Shown here piece by piece: positions 23,361 to 29,042 of a stretch of 39,674 bases of DNA. How positions within the stretch are numbered: the stretch's first letter is position 1; each line of letters starts with the position of its first letter. The stretch comes from a virus: positions 1-39,674 of IMG/VR virus record IMGVR_UViG_3300030329_005835; one strand, 5' to 3'. Made by a program: the position numbers and the translations under genes. The notes under the pieces are model-generated. The model saw nothing but the letters and a program-made list of their open reading frames with translations. It was not told where the DNA came from and made no database searches.

Positions 23361-23744
23361 TTACTTACTCGCGCGTTTCCTGCGAGCCCGCTTTGGAGCG
23401 GAAGGTTGAGACGTTGTCCCCTGCTGAGCGTCGGGCTCTGGCGTCGAAGCTGGAGCGTTGGGTGCGTCAACTGCGGGTGTCGGCGGTGGTCCTGGAGAGG
23501 CAATGTCAACCAACTCCTCGGCGATGTCAGAGACGCGGTCCGTGATCTGCGGGTTGTATTTGGCGCCGTATTCCTGGCAGATTTGGACGGCTTGTTGAAG
23601 GTCCATTGGAATGTCGGGTGTTGTGTCATCTCGGATGAGTTGACAGATGTAGTCGGAGAAGTTGCTGAAGTGCGTTTCAGCCATGCGATTTCTGGCGAGT
23701 TCATAAAGTGACTCTGGAATGGTGATGGAGGTCCGCTTGATCAT
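23361..23744 (-). CDS. Ribbon-helix-helix (CopG/Arc-type) regulator with disordered tail
   Basis: 127 residues. Residues 1-40 (KRTSITIPESLYELARNRM...FSNFSDYICQLIRDD) show the RHH pattern: a strand for DNA contact, helix A, turn and helix B. After a short helical linker the C-terminal 45 residues are Pro/Ala-rich and end in a basic tail (KRARRKRASK). Its ATG overlaps the stop of the preceding RHH gene. RHH proteins bind as dimers to short repeats; the direct repeats in 23953-24010 are candidate operators. Confidence 0.75.
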   Translation of the reverse strand: MIKRTSITIPESLYELARNRMAETHFSNFSDYICQLIRDDTTPDIPMDLQQAVQICQEYGAKYNPQITDRVSDIAEELVDIASPGPPPTPAVDAPNAPASTPEPDAQQGTTSQPSAPKRARRKRASK

Positions 23745-23917
23745 GTAGCCATTTCATCGAACAGATCCTTCCTAAGCAAGGATTGTATGTAATCTGACAT
23801 ACCTGTGTAGCCAAACTTGCGTATTCTGAGGCGCGCTGCGTCAGACAGAACCGGGGTGATGGTAATGGTCGTGCGCACAACTTTGCTCTTCTTCTCCTCC
23901 GGAGGTGTGGTGCTCAT
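23741..23917 (-). CDS. Ribbon-helix-helix regulator
   Basis: 58 residues from the ATG at 23917 (MSTTPPEEKKSKVVRTTITITPVLSDAARLRI); an in-frame ATG at 23947 would add ten residues. The strand VVRTTITIT, helix LSDAARLRIRKFG and helix MSDYIQSLLRKDLF match the RHH fold. First gene of the minus-strand operon, facing the third RHH gene across a short divergent region. With the next gene it may form a pair of regulators deciding lysogeny; no CI-like repressor is seen in the window. Confidence 0.7.
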   Translation of the reverse strand: MSTTPPEEKKSKVVRTTITITPVLSDAARLRIRKFGYTGMSDYIQSLLRKDLFDEMAT

Positions 23918-23924
23918 CGTCGTC

Positions 23925-24012
23925 ACGATAGCCTCAAGTGTATGCATAAGTCAATACAAAGCGAGCTAATCGTATTATTTGGTTTGACTAGGAATACAAA
24001 ATGAGCCATATG
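23925..24012. promoter_or_regulatory. Divergent promoter / operator region
   Basis: Plus strand: TTGACT at 23984-23989, then CATATG at 24007-24012 with a 17-base spacer. Minus strand: TTGACT at 23954-23949, then TATCGT at about 23930-23925 with an 18-base spacer. The -10 boxes are weak. A direct repeat AATACAAA-NN-GAGC occurs at 23953-23966 and 23993-24006, 40 bases apart, and is a candidate operator for the flanking RHH proteins. This is the most AT-rich stretch in the area. Confidence 0.5.
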
Positions 24013-24021
24013 TATGCCTAA

Positions 24022-24195
24022 ATGAGCACAGTAACTGAAGATAAGGTGAAGCGAGTGTGCATCACTCTGCCTGATCGCGTTCACGACCAGGGACGGAAGA
24101 AGGGGGAATCTGAATGCAGAAGTTTCTCAAACTACGTGGAGTGGTTGATTCGGCAGGACGTGCATCAGCTTGCGGATGGAGAGGTGGAGGCATGA
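24022..24195 (+). CDS. Ribbon-helix-helix regulator, rightward
   Basis: 57 residues. After MSTVTEDK comes a strand KRVCITLP, a helix DRVHDQGRKKG and a helix SFSNYVEWLIRQDV, the same layout as the two leftward RHH proteins, so all three may be paralogues. First gene rightward of the divergent region, and its stop overlaps the next ATG. Likely an early regulator acting against the leftward operon or controlling its own. Confidence 0.65.
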   Translation: MSTVTEDKVKRVCITLPDRVHDQGRKKGESECRSFSNYVEWLIRQDVHQLADGEVEA

Positions 24196-24569
24196 ACATC
24201 GGTGGTTTGAATGATGCGCAGTTGGCGGCCGTGTTGGAGGATTTGCGGGCGGAGCGGATGGTGGCGGAGCGGATGGTCCGGAAGTGGGAGCGTTCGGCGG
24301 CCAAGGCGCGGGAGGCTGCGATTCAGGTGGAGGCTGAGCTGGAGCAACGGCAGGTGACGGTTCCGGAGGTGGTGCGGGTGCAGGATTTGAAGGTGGGCGA
24401 CACGTTTGAATGCGTGATTGAGGGGCAACAGTATTTGGCGGAGGTGCAGGCGTTTTCTCGGGATCGGCGGGCGGTCAAATTGATCGGGGATAATGATTTT
24501 GGGGGCGCGGTCGGTTGGATCGATTGCGATCGGGTGGAGGTTTTGCAGACGTTGGAGGTGTCGGAATGA
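24192..24569 (+). CDS. Hypothetical coiled-coil plus beta-domain protein
   Basis: 125 residues from the ATG that overlaps the RHH stop (ATGA). Residues 1-55 form a charged helix (LRAERMVAERMVRKWERSAAKAREAAIQVEAELEQR), the rest a small beta domain (VQDLKVGDTFECVIEGQQYLAEVQAFS...AVKLIGDNDFGGAVGWIDCDRV). Function unknown. Start chosen by coupling; the frame upstream duplicates RHH coding sequence. Confidence 0.55.
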   Translation: MNIGGLNDAQLAAVLEDLRAERMVAERMVRKWERSAAKAREAAIQVEAELEQRQVTVPEVVRVQDLKVGDTFECVIEGQQYLAEVQAFSRDRRAVKLIGDNDFGGAVGWIDCDRVEVLQTLEVSE

Positions 24570-24733
24570 GGGCGAGAACTCGAGAACAGACGCAGGAACA
24601 GATAGAGGGTGCTGTTGTCTCGCAGGTGGACCGGTCGCGGCCGGTGGCGCGTGAGACGGGTAGGCGCCGGTTGTCCGACGAGCGTCTGCGGTGGTGGTTT
24701 CAACAGTTGCACAAGGCGGTGGAGGAGGCCTGA
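24566..24733 (+). CDS. Hypothetical basic small protein
   Basis: 55 residues, basic and Gln/Arg-rich, with a C-terminal helix (LSDERLRWWFQQLHKAVEEA). Overlaps the stop of the previous gene (ATGA) and the start of the next (TGATG). No recognised family; coupling and coding-like composition support it. Confidence 0.45.
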   Translation: MRARTREQTQEQIEGAVVSQVDRSRPVARETGRRRLSDERLRWWFQQLHKAVEEA

Positions 24734-24852
24734 TGGAGAGTGCGTCTCATGTTTCGGATTTTGGACCGGCTGGCGGTGGGTTTTCACCCTCCTCTCCCTA
24801 CCTCAACAGCCTGCTGCTGGCCGGTCCGTTTATTTCGGGAGGTGTGAGGTGA
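24733..24852 (+). CDS. Very small hydrophobic protein
   Basis: 39 residues in the coupled chain: starts in TGATG with the previous stop and ends in TGATG with the next start. Middle Pro/Ser/Gly-rich, then a short hydrophobic run (YLNSLLLAGPFISGG). No family recognised; supported only by the start-stop overlaps on both sides. Confidence 0.35.
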   Translation: MESASHVSDFGPAGGGFSPSSPYLNSLLLAGPFISGGVR

Positions 24853-25055
24853 TGCGGGGGTGGGTGGTGTTTGTGTTGATTGCAGTGGTCGCGTTGGCCA
24901 TGGTGGTCATGAGTGATCAGATGGCGGGTGGGTTCTGGGGTTTTGTGGTTGGAGGTTCGTTGGTGGTGGCGATCAACCTGGCGGATGCGGATTACCAGGC
25001 GCGCCGGTCGCAGTGGTTGGCGCAGAATCCGTGTATCAGGGGAGGTCGCAGGTGA
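24852..25055 (+). CDS. Small two-helix membrane protein
   Basis: 67 residues with two predicted membrane segments, VVFVLIAVVALAMVVM (5-20) and FWGFVVGGSLVVAINLA (28-44), and a basic C-terminal tail (ADYQARRSQWLAQNP). Size and topology resemble small phage inner-membrane proteins such as holins or superinfection-exclusion proteins, but it sits in the early region, not beside the peptidase. Coupled on both sides by overlapping start/stop codons. Confidence 0.5.
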   Translation: MRGWVVFVLIAVVALAMVVMSDQMAGGFWGFVVGGSLVVAINLADADYQARRSQWLAQNPCIRGGRR

Positions 25056-25339
25056 CGGGTGCTGCGATCGAGATGTATTGGAGTCAGGCGCAGCTGGCGT
25101 TGTTGTTCCAGAAATCTCCCCAGGCGATCGCGAATTGGATAGAGCAGGGGAGATTTGGACCGATGAATGACGCCGAGGCGCGTGCTGCGAACCTGGGGCG
25201 CATCCTCAAGGTGGATCGGTCGGTGATGGTGCCGGCGTCGAGGGTGCGTTTTTTTGAGGCTCGGCACAGTATTGAGCGGCCGGCGGTGGATGGTGTCAGT
25301 GCCCGAACTGAGGGTGAGTTGAAGCGGAAGCTGGCATGA
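25052..25339 (+). CDS. Excisionase/AlpA-like helix-turn-helix protein
   Basis: 95 residues from GTG at 25052, which overlaps the previous TGA and follows GGGGAGGT. The core WSQAQLALLFQKSPQAIANWIEQGRF...LGRILKVDRSVMVPASRVRFFEARH is the winged helix-turn-helix of MerR/excisionase-type proteins (helix, turn, recognition helix, wing with G-R-x-L-x-V). It could be the recombination directionality factor for the integrase, bending attachment-site DNA, or an early activator. An ATG at 25073 is an alternative start. The next gene overlaps its end by 4 bases. Confidence 0.65.
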   Translation: MTGAAIEMYWSQAQLALLFQKSPQAIANWIEQGRFGPMNDAEARAANLGRILKVDRSVMVPASRVRFFEARHSIERPAVDGVSARTEGELKRKLA

Positions 25340-25929
25340 GTGAGGAGGAGGACAATTTGCCGGTTTTTTTGGCGGAGAATTTCGAAGTCCTTCCTGGTGA
25401 TCAGCAGGAGCTTTTTGGGCCGTGTGACTATCCAGAGCAGCCGACCTTGGTGAAGGCGTGCAAGGAGTATATCCACACGGGTAAGATCGTGCTCAAGGAT
25501 CAGGGGCGATGCGAGGCGGTAATGAGTGCGCTGATTGCTGGTGTGCCGGTTACTACCGTCATGCGGACGTATCGGATCGGATACCAGTCCATCCGGCGGA
25601 TCGAGGCGGCCTTGGAGGCCGCCGGAAAGTTGGAAACGCTTAAACAAAGAGAGCAGCGGCAGTTGATGAATTTGGGTGCGTTGGCGAAGGAGCGACTCAC
25701 GCAACGGCTGCTTGATGGCAAGGTTCAAGACAACGTGGCAGCTGTGGTGATGGGGATCAGCTATCAAAGAGCAGGTGAGATGGGTTCCGGGGAGATCGAG
25801 CCGGAATCAAAAGGGGAGGACCGCGGCGATCCGGAGGCCTGGGCCAAGCGATTCCAGGCGCTGAAGAACATCACGGCCCGCGCACCAATAGATGTGCAAT
25901 CAACTGAGAATTCCGAAGAATCCCAATGA
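25336..25929 (+). CDS. Helix-turn-helix DNA-binding protein
   Basis: 197 residues. An acidic N-terminus (MSEEEDNLPVFLAENFEVL) leads to a helix-turn-helix-like segment around 68-95 (VMSALIAGVPVTTVMRTYRIGYQSIRRIEAALE) and a long charged helix (KLETLKQREQRQLMNLGALAKERLTQRLLDG). The pattern resembles phage small-terminase-like or replication-accessory proteins. Coupled on both sides by 4-base overlaps. Its place in the early operon favours a regulatory or replication role over packaging. Confidence 0.5.
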   Translation: MSEEEDNLPVFLAENFEVLPGDQQELFGPCDYPEQPTLVKACKEYIHTGKIVLKDQGRCEAVMSALIAGVPVTTVMRTYRIGYQSIRRIEAALEAAGKLETLKQREQRQLMNLGALAKERLTQRLLDGKVQDNVAAVVMGISYQRAGEMGSGEIEPESKGEDRGDPEAWAKRFQALKNITARAPIDVQSTENSEESQ

Positions 25930-26591
25930 ATACAGACAGCCCTACACCAATGTCCGGTAATTGTCCCGGTATGCCCTCCGATCTCGATGCAGATGAGCGA
26001 CAAATTGGCACGTCCACTCAGGAGGCGGGGGGGGGGTGCGCAAATCAACCTGGCGGTGTGGCATCGATGCAACAGACTCCAGACCATTTGGAGACCAAAG
26101 CGCCTTCACCATCTGAATTCACGACTCTAGAGAAGCACCTTCCCGCTAAAATCGGACTCAACCTTGATCGAATTCGAAATTTGCGAAAAACGCACCTGCA
26201 GGTAGGCGTGGATTTCGTCGTCAAAAACCGCCAGCAAAAATTCTACAGCCAAAACGGCGTGAGTCGCCTCAGGGATGCCGCGGGAATCGCCAGCGGCCCC
26301 GAACCCATTTCCGAAAAAAACGCCTCACCTGCCGCGAATGCGGTAGATCTCAGCGTGGTCCATGAGTTCCTGGTGCACTCCTCCCCGGTCAACACGCGCA
26401 TCCTCCTCGCATATCCGCCCGGCGAGGATCTGAACGACAAGAAACAGCACGTTCGCGTTCAAGTCGCCTCCAATCGGAACTTCCGACGCTTCACGACCAA
26501 CGGCCAGCCCATGGTCGTGCGCGCCAGGCATATCACGGCAGACCTCTACACTCTCGAAGGCCATTGCCCTCGATCTCCCGGCCGCTGGTAA
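25926..26591 (+). CDS. Putative DNA-binding protein with a ten-G tract in its coding region
   Basis: 221 residues. The N-terminal 50 residues are low-complexity and include an att-like repeat read as protein (MSGNCPGM) and a run of ten G (26027-26036) coding Gly-Gly-Gly. The middle (KIGLNLDRIRNLRKTHLQVGVDFVVKNRQQKFYSQNGVSRL, about 77-117) looks like a helix-turn-helix/wing unit common in phage regulators. The C-terminal part (HVRVQVASNRNFRRFTTNGQPMVVRA) is beta-rich. Start overlaps the previous stop. A one-base slip in the G-tract would truncate the protein, so expression may be phase-variable. Confidence 0.55.
   Translation: MNTDSPTPMSGNCPGMPSDLDADERQIGTSTQEAGGGCANQPGGVASMQQTPDHLETKAPSPSEFTTLEKHLPAKIGLNLDRIRNLRKTHLQVGVDFVVKNRQQKFYSQNGVSRLRDAAGIASGPEPISEKNASPAANAVDLSVVHEFLVHSSPVNTRILLAYPPGEDLNDKKQHVRVQVASNRNFRRFTTNGQPMVVRARHITADLYTLEGHCPRSPGRW
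25950..25970 (-). repeat. Distant reversed copy of the attP arm-type repeat
   Basis: Reverse complement ACCGGGACAATTACCGGACAT differs from the 19575-19595 element at two bases. It lies in the first codons of the gene at 25926, about 6.4 kb from attP and on the opposite strand. It could be an additional integrase or excisionase binding site, a transcription operator, or a mobile short repeat. Confidence 0.6.
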
Positions 26592-26592
26592 C

Positions 26593-26871
26593 ATGAGACG
26601 CAACTCCTCACTTCCCCAACAAGTTACGCCTCGAATCACCTCGCTGGCGAACATCAAGATCCTCTCACTCGAGCAGAATCTTTGCTGGACGCACATTCAG
26701 AATCAACTCCCGGACCCCGACTCTCGCGTGCTTATCTGCCGCGCCTGCGACGAGCAGCAATTCTTCGCCAACCGCCTTGACGAAGCCAATTGGGAAATCA
26801 CCCCCACCTGCATCATTCCGCTCACCGATGCGCCTCATTGGAAACACCCCATCCCCGGCCCGTCGAAATAA
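26593..26871 (+). CDS. DUF551-like small protein
   Basis: 92 residues; the core WTHIQNQLPDPDSRVLICRACDEQQFFANRLDEANWEI...APHWKHPIPGP (from about residue 32) matches the layout W-x3-LPdp...VL...W...HW-x2-P of small phage proteins of the DUF551 type, whose function I do not know. The first 30 residues may not be translated; an internal non-ATG start is possible. It follows the preceding gene by one base. Confidence 0.5.
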   Translation: MRRNSSLPQQVTPRITSLANIKILSLEQNLCWTHIQNQLPDPDSRVLICRACDEQQFFANRLDEANWEITPTCIIPLTDAPHWKHPIPGPSK

Positions 26872-26876
26872 ACGCC

Positions 26877-27110
26877 ATGACTTCGGACGACATTATCCAA
26901 CGGCTCGAAGCTCTCTTCCATGAGCAATACAACGATTGCGTCTTGCTGGAGCCGGATCTCGAACTCGGCTGCGACCTCGCGCTCGACGAGAACGAAGTGC
27001 GGGCCTTCCTGTTCGCCATTGAGAATGCGTTCACGATCGAACTTCCCGAAGCTCTCACGCCGAACACCGTGCAGGATCTGATCGTTGCCATCAAAGAGGC
27101 GCATGAATAA
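26877..27110 (+). CDS. Acyl-carrier-protein-like protein lacking the carrier serine
   Basis: 77 residues, the usual ACP length. Acidic and helical: helix 1 DDIIQRLEALFHEQY, an ELGCDLALDENEVRAFLFAIENAFTIELPEAL stretch resembling ACP helix 2 and loop 2, and a last helix TVQDLIVAIKEAH. ACPs carry phosphopantetheine on Ser in D-S-L; here the equivalent reads C-D-L-A-L-D with no Ser nearby. It may be a structural adaptor that kept the fold, or a look-alike. The ATG at 26877 is 5 bases after the previous stop. Confidence 0.5.
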   Translation: MTSDDIIQRLEALFHEQYNDCVLLEPDLELGCDLALDENEVRAFLFAIENAFTIELPEALTPNTVQDLIVAIKEAHE

Positions 27111-27119
27111 CACCGAGTC

Positions 27120-27356
27120 ATGAACCACTTCAGGCACACCGAACTCCCCGCCATCGCGCGTTACCATGACGCCAACACCCGGCTCGACGTGATCGTTAAG
27201 CTCGTCCATGCCCACGTTGGAAACCTGTTCAGCTGCATCGCACTGGACGATCAGGCAAGTGCTTATGATGGGCGCGACCACACCATGCCCACTGTTCACC
27301 GGGGCCAGGAACTCACCTGCCACGCCGACTCACTCACCCCCATCAATTCCAGGTAA
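27120..27356 (+). CDS. Hypothetical small His-rich protein
   Basis: 78 residues rich in His, Asp and Ala (FRHTELPAIARYHDANTRLDVIVKLVHAHVGNLFSC). It follows the ACP-like gene by 9 bases. Many His and Cys residues could bind metal but no defined motif is visible. No family recognised. Confidence 0.45.
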   Translation: MNHFRHTELPAIARYHDANTRLDVIVKLVHAHVGNLFSCIALDDQASAYDGRDHTMPTVHRGQELTCHADSLTPINSR

Positions 27357-27419
27357 ATCAGATCAAAAAATTACACCCCGTCAGCACTACCGCACCTCCG
27401 AAACCCACTGAAAAGCATC

Positions 27420-27845
27420 ATGGCATCATTCAACAAAGTCATTCTCCTCGGCAACCTCACCCGCGATCCCGAGATGCGCTACACCCCCAGCGGGACCGCC
27501 ATCGCCAAGCTCGGACTCGCCTGCAACCGACACTGGCGCGACAGCGAAGGCCAATCTCAGGAAGAAACCACCTTCATCGATGTCGATGTCTTCGGGCGCA
27601 CCGCCGAGAACGTCGGGCAATACCTGCGCAAAGGCCGGCCCATCCTCATCGAAGGCCGACTCAAGCGCGACCAATGGGACGATCGCGATAGCGGCCAGAA
27701 ACGCTCCCGCCTCGGCGTCGTTGCTGAAACCGTCCAATTCCTCGGCGGCCGCGGAGACGATGCCCCAACAACTCACGCGACGGAGTCGCAATCGCCGTCC
27801 CGAAGTGACCCCAAGCCCAGCGAGATGGACGAACCACCGTTTTAG
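27420..27845 (+). CDS. ssb: Single-stranded DNA-binding protein
   Basis: 141 residues. The OB-fold signature is clear: FNKVILLGNLTRDPEMRYTPSG near the start, TTFIDVDVFGRTAENVGQYLRKGRPILIEGRLK in the middle. The C-terminus is a disordered Pro/Ser linker ending MDEPPF, the acidic tip by which bacterial SSBs recruit partners. It coats single-stranded DNA at the phage fork and sits upstream of initiator and helicase. The leader contains CGAAACCCACTGAAAAGC without a good Shine-Dalgarno. Confidence 0.95.
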   Translation: MASFNKVILLGNLTRDPEMRYTPSGTAIAKLGLACNRHWRDSEGQSQEETTFIDVDVFGRTAENVGQYLRKGRPILIEGRLKRDQWDDRDSGQKRSRLGVVAETVQFLGGRGDDAPTTHATESQSPSRSDPKPSEMDEPPF

Positions 27846-28034
27846 ATGCCCCTGAATTGGATCCCAATCACCACCGCCAACCTGCATCGGCTGACCGAGA
27901 CATTCCCGCCTCACCTGCGATGGACCTGGACCCAGCACAAAACCCACAAGACATGCCTCCTCACACCCCGACGACAACTCTGGAAATTCCACCTCTCACA
28001 CGGACCACTCCTCGCTCGCATCAACGAGGAATAA
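27846..28034 (+). CDS. Hypothetical basic protein
   Basis: 62 residues, basic and Trp/His-rich (LRWTWTQHKTHKTCLLTPRRQLWKFHLSHGPLLARINEE). The ATG is immediately after the SSB stop codon, so the two are probably read together. No family recognised. Confidence 0.5.
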   Translation: MPLNWIPITTANLHRLTETFPPHLRWTWTQHKTHKTCLLTPRRQLWKFHLSHGPLLARINEE

Positions 28035-28076
28035 TCCAGCCCACCGGCCTCACCTGCGAGCCCTCATAGAAGCCCC

Positions 28077-29042
28077 ATGTCCCATCAAGCCATGACCTAC
28101 GTCCTCGACCACAGCAAAGCCAGCAATCGCGCCCTACTCGTGCACCTCGCCCTGGCCGATCGCTGCGTGCAGCAGGATCCCGGGGATGGCGAATGGCGCG
28201 GACCCTACACCTGCTGGCCCGGCTTCAATGAACTCGCCAAACGCAGCCGCGTCACCTCCCGCCGGCAGATTTCCCGACTGATCGCGGACCTCAAACAGCT
28301 CGGAGAAATCGAGGAAATCGAATGTCGAAAAGGCCGCCTCAAAATCTACAAACTCACCGGCTTTGCCCGCCATCACGAGGAATCCCAGACCCCAGAAAGG
28401 CACCCAGATGTCCCCTCACAGGGCACCCAGATGTCCCCTCACCAGACCGTGACGGGACATCTGCGTCCCCCTGACGGGACATCTGCGTCACTCCAACGGG
28501 ACATTCAGGTGCCTGTGAGGGGACATCTGCGTTCCCCCTATATAACGGATAAACAGAAGGAACAGGAAGGAACGGTGTTAAGCACCCCACCCCCCGCCGT
28601 GGAACTCCCTGACCGATTTCCACAGACCGCCGAGCAGGCCAGGCAATGGACCCTCACCCCCGTCCCGCAGGATTTCATCGATCAATGGTGGTCCGAAGCC
28701 GCCGGGGCCGGTGGCAAAGACCCCTACACCGGCAAGCCCATCCACAACTGGTCCCACTGGATCGCGGCCAAGCACAACCGCCTTCGTTCCAGGGAATCAG
28801 AAGGCGGCCCGGACGCCAAAAATCCCGCCCGCAAAAAGAGCCGGGCCACCTCCGAAACCGCTCTCCGGATCGAACTCGACCGGCTGGAAAAGGAAATCCA
28901 CCAGATGCCCGGCCGACCCGGCAGCGAACACCTGCCCACGCCCGGCCAAAAAGCCGAATACCAGACCGCCCGCGAGCGGCGATCCCAGATCCTCGCCCAA
29001 CTCAGTGCTCCGGGCCTTCAATCCCTCAACCTCACCTCATGA
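28077..29042 (+). CDS. Replication initiator with winged-helix domain and internal iterons
   Basis: 321 residues. Residues 1-95 (SKASNRALLVHLALADRC...TCWPGFNELAKRSRVTSRRQISRLIADLKQLGEIEEIE) match the N-terminal winged helix of phage initiators of the lambda O / DnaD type. Residues 100-160 are encoded by repeated DNA (28399-28535) and read as Pro/His-rich low-complexity sequence, the organisation found when the origin lies within the initiator gene. The C-terminal part (QDFIDQWWSEAAGAG...YTGKPIHNWSHWIAAK) resembles the helicase-loading end of such proteins. Stop overlaps the helicase ATG (ATGA). It should bind the iterons and bring in DnaB. Confidence 0.8.
   Translation: MSHQAMTYVLDHSKASNRALLVHLALADRCVQQDPGDGEWRGPYTCWPGFNELAKRSRVTSRRQISRLIADLKQLGEIEEIECRKGRLKIYKLTGFARHHEESQTPERHPDVPSQGTQMSPHQTVTGHLRPPDGTSASLQRDIQVPVRGHLRSPYITDKQKEQEGTVLSTPPPAVELPDRFPQTAEQARQWTLTPVPQDFIDQWWSEAAGAGGKDPYTGKPIHNWSHWIAAKHNRLRSRESEGGPDAKNPARKKSRATSETALRIELDRLEKEIHQMPGRPGSEHLPTPGQKAEYQTARERRSQILAQLSAPGLQSLNLTS
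28399..28535 (+). repeat. Origin iterons inside the initiator gene
   Basis: Six related elements with core GGGACATCTG: two perfect 21-bp copies in reverse orientation (28399-28419, 28422-28442), then two perfect 17-bp GACGGGACATCTGCGTC copies (28451-28467, 28473-28489), and two diverged ones (28495-28513, 28519-28535). Periods are 22-24 bases, about two helical turns. This is the layout of a theta origin recognised by the initiator. Confidence 0.85.
28536..28557 (+). other. Candidate DNA-unwinding element beside the iterons
   Basis: Directly after the last iteron the sequence turns AT-rich (ctatataacggataaacagaa), unlike the GC-rich surroundings. Such a stretch next to iterons is where strand opening begins in lambda-type origins. 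Confidence 0.5.

Noticed and set aside
28646-29038. N-terminal extension of the helicase frame
   Set aside because: It overlaps the end of the initiator gene in another frame and is Arg/Pro-rich noise; the ATGA at 29039 gives a normal DnaB start.
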